Positions 1 through 11,733 of a stretch of 64,000 bases of DNA are shown here, piece by piece. Each line of letters opens with the position of its first letter. The stretch's first letter is position 1. Where the stretch lies: the NCBI GenBank assembly GCA_951799445.1, contig OX637297.1:10106001-10170000 (forward strand), given 5' to 3'. The notes under the pieces are model-generated. The model ran no database searches. It was not told the DNA's origin and saw only the letters and a program-made list of their open reading frames with translations. The translations under genes and the position numbers were made by a program. Origin of the DNA: Pseudisothecium myosuroides (lineage: Eukaryota; Streptophyta; Bryopsida; Hypnales; Lembophyllaceae).

Positions 1-499
1 AAATACCTTATGGATTGTTGGATTATAGATATTCCTTTTCTACTATATAAAAAACATTGATTCGTGAATATCCAATGCTATTTTCGTGCACAACGCAGAA
101 TGTTGCAAATACATCCATTACTGATTTGTCCTTCTAGTGCGTGACACTAATTTTTCGAAGTCACTGTTCTTTGGGAGTGCAGGTTCAAAAAATTACCATT
201 TTGAACCAATTTCGGCAATATTGTAGTGACAATAATTTCGTAGGTAGCACTAAATTTTTACCCACTGATAGGACAAATTGTAGTGTTTCTGTTTAAAGAT
301 ATTCTATTCGATTCCTAACGTGACATCTTTCTTGAACTTGCAACGTAGTATAATAAATACGAAAGACAGAATGAGGGATCCTACACAATTTGATTGCTCA
401 CACAGCATGCCACTTTGCAGCTTAGCTCCGTACAAAAAAAGAACACAGAAGAAGACCAAAACTAAAGCTTAAGAACGAAACCAGTTATGTATCCCTCAC
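1..499 (-). other. Intron sequence downstream of the last resolved ARID-gene exon
   Basis: The exon ending at 500 is followed on the minus strand by a GTGAGG donor, so this stretch should be intron of the ARID gene. I looked for the next exon of the Hsp20-like domain and did not find one, so the 3' end of the gene should lie left of base 1. A small hairpin (GGTTCAAAA/TTTTGAACC near 184-211) and a CACTACAATTTGTCC string on the minus strand at about 271-285 hint at old transposon debris, but no paired terminus is visible. Confidence 0.5.
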
Positions 500-3400
500 C
501 TCCTCACGTGCTAGCCCGGGAACCAGCGCATAAATTTCAAAACAATCTAGCTGCAAAAGCAATAAAAAATAAATTAAAACCACTTCAGCTGACTGTTCCC
601 CACTTAATAATCTTTAAAGAATGAAAGAAAACACAATGAAGACTAGGTAGAGCAGAGAGATATTGACTAGAAGAATAACCGTAACATATCAACCTAAACA
701 TCAATAGATTGAAAAAAAAAATTGTGACGCAACTTACATGTTTATGTACATTGATTTTAACCCAATCAGCTTTAGGACCCTCGTCAACAATCGGAGGATC
801 AAAATCACCCATTGGTCCATCCACCTTAGCAATCTTCAGAGGACGCCTTCCGGAGTCCTGTTGTTTCATACTTCTCTTACCGGTTACAGCAGAATTACTT
901 GGAAGACTCTCAGTGTATAATCTTGGTCTTCCTCTAGCCTGAACAGCCTTAACTGCTCTCTCGAGGACTGTGCTTGACCCTTTCCTCTTCAGCCCATATC
1001 CTCCTGCATCAAGATGCAAACTATCTTCTGTAGGAAGTTCACCACAACTTCTATCTGCAAGTAAAAATTCGAAAGGCAGAACATAAAAAAAGGTTTGATT
1101 TCTTCAAATCATAAAAATAACACTCTATGTTAACTAGGACTCAAACAATCTAAAACGAAATATTAGATTCGAGATCCATGATCATACACGAGCTCATTGG
1201 CACAAACTCCAAGATACCAGGAAAGTAAATAATGATAAGCAGGGCAACTTCGATACCTATATTTGTTAGCTTTTTCTCTTTTTTCACATGTTTCCCACCA
1301 GAGCCCTTGTCCTGCAAGAAAAGTGACTTCCATATAACATTTAAATGCATCAAAAATTGAAAACATGATATTTACCACCAAACCTAAGGCTTACCCTCGT
1401 TTCTTCAAAATCAGTGCCTAATCCATATAGAATGCGTTATCCAGCAGGTAAGGTGTCACTCCGAAGATCAGAGCGATAATAAATCGCAGCACACGCATAT
1501 GCAACCCCAAAACCTCAAAAAGAGTATGAAAAGTATAAGCGTCAGCGTCAGTATAAGCGTCACCCTATACCTACGGAGAAAATCAGACAAGAAGACAAAA
1601 TAGTGGAAACTTCATTCATCAATTTGATAAAAAAGTCACAACCATAATTTTTTCTCAGCAACCCCAATCTTACCTTTGTGATAGGTTCCTTAGAATCCCC
1701 ATTCCCCATGCGCTGAGAATGCCAGCCCTGCATTGCTCGTGCAGCGGCATCTCTCCGAGCACGACCAGATCCTGACCCTGGTGTTCCGCCCATATTTAGC
1801 TACAAAATATCAACACAATTTGTAATATTTAGAATTCGGGCCTGGAACACAAACCTCAATAAAACAACTTATATTCTCCTTAAGAAGTGTGACACCCCTT
1901 TAAGATCTCACTTGAAATGGGAAATCCCATCAGGAAACGTGTACAGAGTGATCATTCAAAAAATTCTTTCATTCAAAATACATGAGTAAGATCATGCGGA
2001 GCTAAAAAATACATCAAGTCAAATGTAACCTACTTCAGAGGATGGCGTAGCAGGAGATGCTGTTCGTTGTTGATTTGCCAGCCCACAACTGGTTGTTTGG
2101 ACAGCTCGTTGACTACAGTCAGGAGCAGAAACACCAGTCTTAAACCTCTCGTAATCCAGAAGAGCCTGCATAGTCGATTACATACATTCAGATGAAGTGC
2201 AAGGGCTAAAATAGACAAAGTAACTTAAGACCTTCCAGTCCACAAACTAGCTTGAACATAAATTCAAAAAGCAGAAGCAGAATGACAAAATGGATTCAGC
2301 TGCAGAAACCAAAACGTCAATTACAGACAGTACTCAAAAAATTAAAAAAGAGCTACGCTAAAGCCCTAAGATCACAATGAACATACTACAGCTATGTCAA
2401 CAGGTAAAATACCTTCTCATAGAAACCTCGAAATGACCATGAAATAGTCGTACAGGTCCTGTGGATAATCTTTCAATCAGCACAGCATCCTACGAACAGA
2501 GAAGGTATTGCGAAAAAAGTGAACAAGAACCGCCCTAGTCGCAAATACAAGAAACAATGCAGGTGAAAAGAGTAATTTTGAAGAATCTATTAGAGATGTA
2601 CAGCCAGCAAACAGAAAGTACAATGAAATTACTAATTAATTCAACGTGACTACTCCGCTCAAGCTTCATACTAATACTTCAACACCTGAAATTCAGAATT
2701 AAGAGACTCAAGCCATCTTACTTTGGAGGTTTAAACTCTTCACCAACTGTCCTCCAAAGCTTGCTTACCGTAACCTACAAAGGCAAAGGAACGCACAGCT
2801 TTAGTTAGCTGTACATAAACAGCAAAGTAAAGCCATGTTAACATGAAAGGAGTAACGAAACAATGCACATGTTACGTCCGTCTGTTAGCCATGAATATCA
2901 AAAGCGGAATCAAGCAGGAGATTCTAAACAAAGGATAGACTATCCCTTCAATATGTACTTATTAAAACATTCTCTACTCTTCAAAATGAAAATTGCATTT
3001 ACTTTTAAGCATATCAATATTCTGTAATCCAGTACTACTAACTTTACCACCAGAGGCAGACCATCAATCAAACAAATCTATTACCATGAGCTGTCACCTA
3101 AGCTAACTCCGCTACAGTAAATTCATGATGATTTCAAATGTATGCTCTAAGGTTCAAATTCCCGAAATCCCAAATTTTAGTAGGCAATGAGCAGCATAGG
3201 ATTCGCAAAAGCACATACATGGTCATAGCCACCATATCTGGACACGACCCTCCAAAGCCTGCAACACCCAAGAGATAGTACCTCGTAAAATTCCACATTG
3301 AACCAAAATAAAATTGCAGATCTTACTTCCCTCTCAATGGCAATCAAAATACGAAAGGTAGGAAACCTACTTGAAAAACAAAGGTAAATAAATTAACGAA

Positions 3401-5146
3401 AAAGCAGTCACCAGTTTCGAGCAACCTATTAATACAATCTGAATACCGTACAAAAAGACTCTAGATGCTTTTGCTAACCAAACATTATTTTCCATGATAA
3501 ACAACTCACTTTAGAACATTTAACTCCAGCCCGTAGAACTTAGGCGCCTTGTATTCCAGATTTCGCTGCTTAAAAAATCGCTCCAGCTCCTCTACAAATG
3601 ACATCTGCTCGTCTGCAGTCCCTTCATCATCTTCGTACTCGTCATCGACTATCACTTTGTTTGCATCCTCAGCCATCTCTTCTTCCATGTCACCAACGTC
3701 AAGAGTTTCTCCGTCCATCCTCAAATTCTCTAGTGCTCCTTCAGCCCTTCCATAATCCCCTTCAATAACTTCATCAGCCAACTCGTCAGCCATTTTAGCA
3801 GTCATTTCATCTGCCATCCTATCGACCATTTCGTCAGCCATCCTATCAGCCATTCTGTCGGCCATTTCGTCTGCCATCCTAGATGCCATTTCATCCGCCA
3901 TTCTGTCGGCCATATCATCGGCCACCACATCAGCCAATTCATCCGCCATCTCATCCGCCATCTTATCAGCAATTTCATCTGCCATCCGATCAGCGATCTG
4001 ATCCGCAATTTCGTCTGCAATAGCATCTGCCATTCTATCAGCCACACCATCTGCCAAAGTATTTACCATTCTATCAGGCACTTTATCTACAAGCTTATCA
4101 CCCGTGTCCCCTGCGAACTTCTCAAAAGTTCGCTCTACAGTTGTTCCCATGGTAAAATCAGTTAGGCTGTTAACAACTTCATTTCCGACCCTCGTAGCAC
4201 CTGTTATAGATAAGATATTACGATTCGTGGCAAACATTGATCCGTCCGTCCTAGTTTCTCCGTTTCGAATAAACCCACTATCACGGAGTTGTCGGCCGGC
4301 GTCTTCATTCTCAGTCGATGGTGATTCATTAACTGTTGTAAACTCTGATGCAACATCCCGCCTTTCGTTCTTGACTGGACGAGGCAGAGACTCCTGTTCG
4401 CCTCCAAAATCTTTATCTGCGGGCATATCATGCAAGATGACATCCTCGGCTTCAACATCAATGTTTCTTACATCAGGACCCACATTCTCAACACCGTCCT
4501 TGACTAAATCCTGTAAAGGAACACTGTCACCTAAGTGAGTGACCTCCATTTCGAGATTTGCCGAGACATGTACGTCCATGTCATATGCTTCCCCAGTAGA
4601 TGCTTCAATAGCATATGTTTTCTCAGGAGTAATTATCACAGGAGTGTCCACAGGAAGTTTTCCCGGAGTAGATGTCTCCACCCCCAAAATTTCCACAGCA
4701 GGTGTTTCCACGGTAGATATTTCCACTGCAGATATCTTCACGGCAGATATTTCCACAGCAGGTAAATCGTTGAGACTCTCTGTTTTTGAAATCGCTTCTT
4801 CATTGGAGCTATCCTTCATATCCTGAAAATCCCGCCGGGGACAACCCAGTGAAGCTCTCGAATCATCAGCTCCAACTGAAACGTTCTGTATCTCTGTCGA
4901 AAGAGTACCCTCATCGTGGTCTGATACAGCTTCTCCAGGTAAGGTGTTAGAAACTGGTGTGACCTTCCCGGAAGCACCAACTTCGACCTCTGTTTCTGGA
5001 TCTATTAACTTCTTGTTTACACCACCCAAAGAAGTGTTCGAGCACGGGGACAGCCTCGAAGACACGAAGCCCTCCGGTCTATCTAGCAACGAGATATCTT
5101 GAGCTGCTGACATTGTTACTGAGTTTCCATCGGCTACGTCAGTCAT
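500..5146 (-). CDS. ARID DNA-binding protein with C-terminal Hsp20-like domain (3' end outside window)
   Basis: Spliced minus-strand gene. Coding exons are 5146-3510, 3258-3219, 2774-2722, 2458-2413, 2165-2034, 1799-1674, 1311-1257, 1054-738 and 550-500, all with GT-AG introns; they join to exactly 819 codons without a stop. The ARID domain covers about residues 515-598, from FVEELERFFKQRN through LWRVVSRYGGYDH to FRGFYEKALLDYE, and its helices are split over five exons. Residues about 644-666 hold the GSGSGRARRDAAARAMQGWH block typical of plant ARID proteins. From about residue 792 (ADWVKINV, then FEIYALVPGLAREE) an alpha-crystallin/Hsp20-like fold begins and runs off the window. The family binds AT-rich DNA in the nucleus; relatives include the ARID-Hsp20 group of Arabidopsis and, I believe, Lotus SIP1. 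I chose ATG 5146 over the upstream ATG at 5233 because the upstream one overlaps a likely splice acceptor at 5221. The long N-terminus is acidic with VET/VEI-rich and MADE-type repeats. Confidence 0.9.
3775..4062 (-). repeat. Tetrapeptide-repeat tract in the ARID protein
   Basis: Within exon 1, about residues 362-457 are nearly all four-residue units of the form M-A-D-E or M-A-D-R (also IADE, LADV). On DNA this is an imperfect 12-bp tandem repeat (GCCAT-C/T-TCATC type on the plus strand). Codons vary between units while the protein pattern is kept, which suggests it is translated. Alternating acidic and basic residues every fourth position would make a long charged, amphipathic helix. The antisense ORFs here are shadows. 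Confidence 0.8.
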
Positions 5147-5220
5147 CACTCTTCCAACCAATCTATAGCAACCCGAGACCAACGCAAAATGCTGCCCGTG
5201 CCAGCTCCAATCCCGGCTTC

Positions 5221-6940
5221 CTGCCTTTAGCACACACAGTCAACATAGCCGTCAAAGAAAGTCTAAATTCAGTTATTAGCTGACACGATACGCAAAGTTT
5301 CGTCCAAGCAGAAATAAATCGTCCCACCAGCCGAATTGCAGCATCCGCACCTAATACAGTTCAAAAGCGGAAGCAACCATTCACAAAAAAATAAGCGATA
5401 ATCCAATAGCCACCGAACATTCAACCTCTTAGACGGCTAAGACCACAGCGGATTAGGGAAAAAAATGAACTGAATCCAGAAAGGCTTCTCTCAATTGTCA
5501 AACCTCCCGCTCTGATGGAAATTTCAAGTGGTCAAAGAGATAAACATAATTTCCACCGCAGCTTGAATGAATACCACAACGATACATGTTCCTTCGCGCA
5601 ACGCGAACAGCAATGGCCAATAGAGCACACTCCAAACTTTGAATTGACCACCCGCAACAACCTTCGTCTACATATAGTACTGGCACGCATGTACGTACTG
5701 TGCAATTAACGATTAGATATTGGACAAGACATATTTAGTATTCACTCAAGCAGACAGCATTAAGCTCTGTAAAAACTAGCCTAAAATGGTACTGGTGGAG
5801 GATACACAAATTCAGAACGTGGTGTGCCACACTAAACGATGATTGAACCTGGTAACCACACCGGACATTGCGCCGACGACACTATTGCAAGCTGACGTGT
5901 GAACGTCCGAGAAACTGCGCGGCAGATAGAGACGCTGAACCACACTAAAAGCAAGACTGGAAAGAGCATAGCTACTGGTGTTCAGTATCTCAAGCCCTGC
6001 TCAGAAAAGACTTCAGTCTAAATCCGGGGCCCTCCAAACTGTAGTGAAAATTTACCCTTGACTGTCTCATTAAACAGATGCAGATACAAACACCCGGTGG
6101 AGATGCTCTGATCAACTTGGAAAAAGATAAAACAAATGGAACAGCTGAATAACACCAACAAATGAAGGACCTTCGCGTCTTCAAGGACCGACGAGATAAA
6201 CAGATGTCGGAATTGCTCGAAGCTACTTCAAATCACTTCATCCTCTACAATAAACTCCTCAGGTTTCAATATCACAGCGAAACTTCAGACATTAGCACAG
6301 ATCAGCACAAAACTTGCCACCCCTTTACTCTGGTTTTCCAGAATGGACAGAAAACAGAAACAAAAGTAACAACCTCTGCTCCACATTGAAGCTGGCGAGA
6401 AGAGATAGAGGAACGAGAGAGGACACAAACCAATACAACAACCACTATTGAGAGCTCCTCCTACTCCAGGCTACCCACTGCGATGACGTCAGCAATCGGA
6501 AGAAACAACAGGGTGTGTGACCAAGGGCCTCCAGAAAAGGTAAATTCACGAAAAGTGGATAGTCCCGCTGCATGCCCTTCCCTCGCGCAGCACCTTGAAA
6601 CCTCAGCATTGACAAAAAGCGCCTAGCAGAGTCCAACCTTGGTATAATCACTCCTGTAGGAAAACTCCACAACCCGACACCAAGAGGAACTTGACACCAA
6701 AAAGAAATCGAACCTCCCCAGTGAAACTCGCAGCATGCACCTTAGAGGACCGAAACAGACCGAAGCAATCCGGCCCAATAAATAGTCCACAGCTGACAAC
6801 AACAAAACTCCAAAACTCCTCTTCGTCGCTCTTAAAAACTTAAAAGCTATCACCCAAATCCCAGATTTTCATCCAGCCACCGCGGGACAAACAAGCTACT
6901 GTAAAACAAAAATGAGACAAAGTAACCACAAAATAAATAC
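5221..6940 (-). other. Long 5'-UTR intron of the ARID gene
   Basis: A minus-strand donor (CAG then GTATTT) sits at 6940 and an acceptor (AAAGGCAG) at 5221. Splicing would place the ATG at 5146 in the second exon with a short leader. A long leader intron is common in plant regulatory genes. I see no conserved coding segment in the 1.7 kb; the short ORFs on both strands have no recognisable family. Confidence 0.5.
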
Positions 6941-7175
6941 CTGCCTGCTAAGTAGAACCTCCGCTACAAATCGCAGTGGAGAAGGACGGCGTAACAGAAA
7001 GAAGTGAGATAGCGAGGTAGCAATGGCAGACGAGGCGAAGAAGGAAGGTAGGCATAGAGTATTATCAATTCGCACCAGCAAGAAGACAACGAGTCCAGCT
7101 CACCCTAAAAGGACGGGCCTATGACCGCAGATTTGTTCTTCAAAATCCTTTCATTCTATGGTTTATATGTGTTCA
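6941..7175 (-). promoter_or_regulatory. First non-coding exon and core promoter of the ARID gene
   Basis: On the minus strand a TATA-like element (ATATAAACC, around 7157-7168) lies roughly 30-40 bases upstream of a pyrimidine-rich, moderately GC-rich leader that ends at a clear donor at 6941/6940. Base composition changes here: to the right the sequence turns AT-rich and repeat-like. Transcription start is inferred near 7130; there is no direct evidence for it. Confidence 0.45.
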
Positions 7176-8749
7176 TTTTTTAGTATTTATGATCGGAATT
7201 TCTTATTTTCCAGAGATGGAATCACACGTATTCTATTGTACAAGTCAAGTAAACTTCAGATTTCTAGGGGAACTTTTGAGAACAAAAAGAAATATTAATA
7301 TCAAATACAAAATACTTTCAAAAAATCTGAAATTTTCTCCATAGATGTATAGAATATCATGGAATAAAATATTAATAAAATATTTTTGTAAATAGAAAAT
7401 CAACACATAATGGAATTAGGTCCAAAGTTTAGATTAACCCTTGAAGTCCTAAAAGGACATAGGACAAAATGGATTTCAAGCAGGTTCCTATAGTCTCAAT
7501 ATTCATCATAAGTTTTTAAAATTCTTTGTGAAAATAAAAAACACATTAGCTTTTGAAAAATATAATTTTTATCTTCAATCGATATTCATGAGCAAAATTT
7601 ATGGCACAGGAATCCCTTTTATTAGGTGCGGCAAGCAGAAACTTCCTACACACAAAAAAAATTTAAAATTTGTTTCTCATATATTGTGGTTTTATCTACA
7701 TGAAAAGCTTTGATTCATTCCATTTGGATTCTTTATGTGAAAGTTATAGATAATCAATACACAATTTGTAATTTTTGGACTTGGCCAAGTGCATTGATTG
7801 TACAACAAAAAAATGCATTTTTTTATTTTTGGAAATGTCATATACCATTTGTAGAAGAGTTTTTAGTCTTTTTTCTTTGTAATTTGAGCGAGGTAAACCT
7901 TCCATTTCTATCACAAATAAAGCACTAAATGCATGATGTGATTAAAAATGCACTTTAATTTTGTGAAAATTTGTATTCTTACAATATGAAATCCATCAAA
8001 AGTTCAATTTCAAATATACAATGTACACTTTGTTCCTTTGTTAACCTTAACTCTTAAAGGATACAGAGGCCAAAAAGAGGCCAATGGATGACTTGACTAT
8101 TCACTGCAGAAATAAAGAATGCACCTATTTGTCCAATAATCAAACATTTTGGTAACTACCTTCATCGTAGATGATGCGTCCTTTGAGGATTAAACAACTA
8201 CTATTAACATTTGACAAGTCTAGAATTTATCATGACGTCCTAAAACAAAAAAAAGTCCATAAAAACTCTAATCCTTCTCACCATTATTTTAAAATCAATG
8301 AAATTTATTACAAGCATACTTCTTTGCATTGATCTGCTAGAAGCTAAGTTTCACTTGGTCCCTAATTTGCAACAAGCTTTTGCTTTATAAATGCAGTTTG
8401 CATCCTAAGTTACTGAAATTTGAATAATTTTGAGCAAATACTTTCTATACTAATGCTCTTTGTATGGCAAGAACTAGCAGGGTTATTAGAAAATAATCAA
8501 GGAATGACAAAGCTTTAGCAAAATAGTATTAATGTTGGTGACAAGGTACGTTTTTGTACTATAGAATATCAATGCCTTAGAATTGTGTCTGAGCTTGGTC
8601 TCGTCTGATGCAAGGATAAGCATGCATATATGAACCAACTTGAATATTTTACTAAATGGCACAATACTTCTTCTAGGAACATTTTGCAAATTTGACACAA
8701 TTATTTTATTGATTGTGACAAATTTTGAATACAACTTGATGGCTTGCAG
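7176..8749. other. AT-rich intergenic DNA, no gene seen
   Basis: Low-complexity AT-rich sequence left of the orphan LRR exon. It contains the first arm of a diverged direct repeat (7741-7995). No ORF here has a recognisable family or codon-like pattern. Confidence 0.5.
7741..7995 (+). repeat. Diverged direct repeat, copy 1
   Basis: Shares the string TTGGCCAAGTGCATTGATTG and downstream blocks (TGTGATTAAAA, ACTTTAATTTT, then a similar tail) in the same order with 9605-9868. The two copies are about 1.86 kb apart and well diverged, so this is an old duplicated or transposed segment of unknown class. Confidence 0.6.
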
Positions 8750-8830
8750 GGAGCTAAAGCCACAATTGAAATGCTGAAGAAGAATAAGCATATTACACAC
8801 TTGGAGCTTAACAACAACGTCATTGATAAT
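8750..8830 (+). pseudogene. Orphan leucine-rich-repeat exon (RNI-like)
   Basis: An 81-base block bounded by a good acceptor (GGCTTGCAG) and a GT donor encodes 27 residues beginning GAKATIEMLKKNK and ending LELNNNVIDN. This is one repeat of the ribonuclease-inhibitor-like LRR class, in which each exon commonly encodes one repeat of about 28 residues. I could not find neighbouring LRR exons on either side, so it is either a captured gene fragment or a remnant of a decayed gene. No function can be assigned beyond the repeat type. Confidence 0.55.
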
Positions 8831-10187
8831 GTAGTGACAAAATCTTCCATTTTTACCTTAGTTTCATACATTATTTTTTACAAATTCAGGAGCTCAAATT
8901 TTCAAAATTCTCAAGATTGACCTGCAATCACTATTTTTGAGTGACATTAGCAAGACGTTTGGAGTGTAGACCAAGTCACAAATTCCAAGCTCAATAAGTT
9001 GAACCTACCATGATTCTTGGAGTTATATACAGCTTCTGTTGACAAAAAGTTTCAACATTCTTGGTCGAAGCAACAAGAGTTCCATAAAACACCAAAATTT
9101 CTACAACTATTGCTACAAGTATTATCCAAGTACAAGCTTGTGGCAAAATCCACGGGACTAGCTAGAAAAAGAGTTTGTGCAAATAATAAAGGAAAAAAAC
9201 AAAAATCAACACCACCAAATACATGAATAAAATAAAAGAGCATATTGAGACTAAAAATACCTATCGTGATACTTCCAAGATGCAAAATTCACTCATGGTA
9301 TCCCAAAACAACACTCCTAAGTCTTTTTGAGATGCTTACTCTAGTGCTACCAAAATCCCACCAAATATGAAGCAGTCTAATGTAGGAAATCACACTCAGC
9401 TTCACACTTCTAAGCCTATACTCTAGTACATACCATGAGAATGCAAAAGCACTTGGAATTGTTTCTCTCGTTTTTAGAACATTCTCCAGCAACGATATGA
9501 CACAACACAGAAGCACTCCCAAAACAAGAACAACATCACATGTATGAGAGTAGTGCCTCAATTTATCATCCTTGTCTACACAAGCTTACACAATAGAACT
9601 TTAGAAGCGCCTATAAATGCGCAATTTGTTATTTTTGCACTTGGCCAAGTGCATTGATTGTACAATAGAAAATGTGCATGTTTTTGATTTTTCATAAATG
9701 TAGAATACCACTTCTAAAAGCAGTTCAAGATCTTTTTTTTCAAAAATTGTATGATATAAACATTCCATTTTTACTGCAAAGAGCACACTACTATATTTAA
9801 TGTGATCAAAAGTGTACTTCAATTTTATACAACTTTGTACTTTTAGAATACGGAATCATCCGAAAGCTCAATTATTAAAGCACAAAATGACCATGGTGTT
9901 CCTTATTTACCAACCTTTTTAAAAATCATTTGAGAAATATGCACAAACATTTGTACTTAGTATTAATATAGCACACCATTATTTCATTATCATTCAATTG
10001 CAAAACTAGAATACAAAAGTTCTAAGTCAACACATAAAATCATCCTTTGTTATAATTAATAAAACTAAATAAAACAACATCTACTATTATAACTTTTTAT
10101 ATGAAGTCTGTCACTCACTAATCCACTGCCTCTAACATCTCTGTAATTACCTCTGATGATTGAGTTCCTATCTCTTTTCCTTCTTCA
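8831..10187. other. AT-rich intergenic DNA
   Basis: No gene recognised. It includes the second arm of the direct repeat (9605-9868). The short ORFs lack any family signal. Confidence 0.45.
9605..9868 (+). repeat. Diverged direct repeat, copy 2
   Basis: Partner of 7741-7995; the most similar part is the CTTGGCCAAGTGCATTGATT core followed by GTACAA. The orphan LRR exon lies between the two copies, which could therefore flank a decayed mobile element, although no terminal inverted repeat or target duplication was found. Confidence 0.55.
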
Positions 10188-10975
10188 CTACCTATTGATT
10201 GTATGTTTGCAATTCAACATCATCCAGGCCATATCTACCATAACTTTAGCTTCAAAAGAAGGTATTGGATCTATGTTCAATGTTTCTTCCAAGATCAAAA
10301 TCACTTGTTCAAACCTATATACCCCCTCAACCTCCATATGACGATATCTAATACCTTCTCTATCATAATATACTCCATCCGCTCCTTCTATCATTCCTTA
10401 TTCCTGAAAAGCTCATGCAAATGACATCTCACTGGATTGTATTTTAGCTACCAACCTTGTTGGTGTCATATCTTTCGAGGTTGCTCATGTTGTTGTTGGA
10501 GGTAGATCCGTTCCTTGGGATTTTTTAACTTTGTCCACCATTTATGTATCCAATGTTTCCACTGCATGAATTGGAGTTTCTACCATTGATAAGCTCCTTC
10601 TTGTTTCTATCATTGGTTCTTCTATTGAAGGAACAACTTCTATTAGTATTCAATGTTCACATGTTGTTTCCTGCATTTTTTGAGAGTGTCTTTGTCTACT
10701 CGATTCTTTGGAACAAAACATAATTCAAGTACATCATCTGTGTCTATGTCCGTTACACCATCTCTCAATCCATTTGCCTATCTTTTAGATGTTCCATGAT
10801 TTGCAAATACATCCACCTTATACATCACTATCTCCTTTTTGTTATCAAATATGTCTTTCTCATTTTCTTCTTCTATTCTAGTTTGTACAACATGAGTTGA
10901 TGAAGGTTTCATATGAGTTGCACTAGTGTATTGTGAAGCTTTTGCCTTTGGGGTCTCAAGTACTAATATTGCAGT
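10188..10975 (-). pseudogene. Decayed coding region of unknown family
   Basis: Read on the minus strand, one frame stays coding-like for much of 788 bases. It has a charged N-terminal part (about 10975-10690, including EEENEKDIFDNKKE and DVLELCFVPKN), a middle with VETP/AVETL strings, and a C-terminal block (10394-10188, beginning MIEGADGVYYDREG). The frame is broken by stops of the TGA, TAA and TAG type, several of which would be CGA, CAA or CAG before a C-to-T change; at least one frameshift lies near 10680. I do not recognise the family. The acidic, repeat-rich style suggests a retrotransposon gag-associated or captured host protein, but that is a guess. Confidence 0.4.
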
Positions 10976-11733
10976 TTCTATTTTTTAGATTCCTGTATGA
11001 TATACTTTTTGCAGTGTGTTGTACAAAAATGAGTTTGATCTACCAAACCGTCCAATACAATCACTTGACTACCCACAAAAAAAAGCTTACAGTATACTTG
11101 ACACTGCTGTTGTAACGTCAACTGCTACCAGCCTTCATTTCTTTTATAAATATGTTGCAACCAACCTCCGCAACTCCCTAGAAGGCCTTATTTGTTAAAT
11201 TGAGACAAGTTGGGGTCTCATTTTAATTCCAGATTCTATATTTAGAGTTAATTTTGTGTTCATTAAATTGAGACTAAGAAATGTCAAAATACTATTTTGT
11301 ATATTTTGCTTATACTAAACCAACTAACCAAGTAGCAAGAACCCGCTTTGAACATTTAGATTTAAAAAAAAATTATAAACATAAAAATATAATAGACCAA
11401 TAAGTTAGAAAGTAGAACATTTTTTTAAACTCAGACTTGCTTGTATAGAAACAAATAATAATGTACACACTTGTGTTATCAAACATTTCACATAAAATAC
11501 ATTAGAACCAAAAAAACAGATTCAATTGGAAGAAAGCAAAAATACATTACATAGAATGCAATAATAAATAAAATAATACATATTATTAATAGAATCTGAA
11601 CATTGTTACATGGCAATAATATTATTGACTTCAAACGGCACAACATAAAACTAAAAACATCTAAATACATCTAAATGCAAAAGCGCATTCTACTTGAACA
11701 CCAAGAATAATAATAAAATAACAAAAATCTAAA

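Noticed and set aside
1..300. CACTA-like end (CACTACAATTTGTCC on the minus strand, about 271-285)
   Set aside because: The only other candidate, near 124-140, is in the same orientation, so no inverted pair exists.
1..499. Next Hsp20-like exon of the ARID gene
   Set aside because: No segment with the expected continuation and splice borders could be read; it probably lies outside the window.
4104..4826. Plus-strand ORFs opposite the ARID gene
   Set aside because: They mirror the repetitive coding strand of exon 1 and have no independent support.
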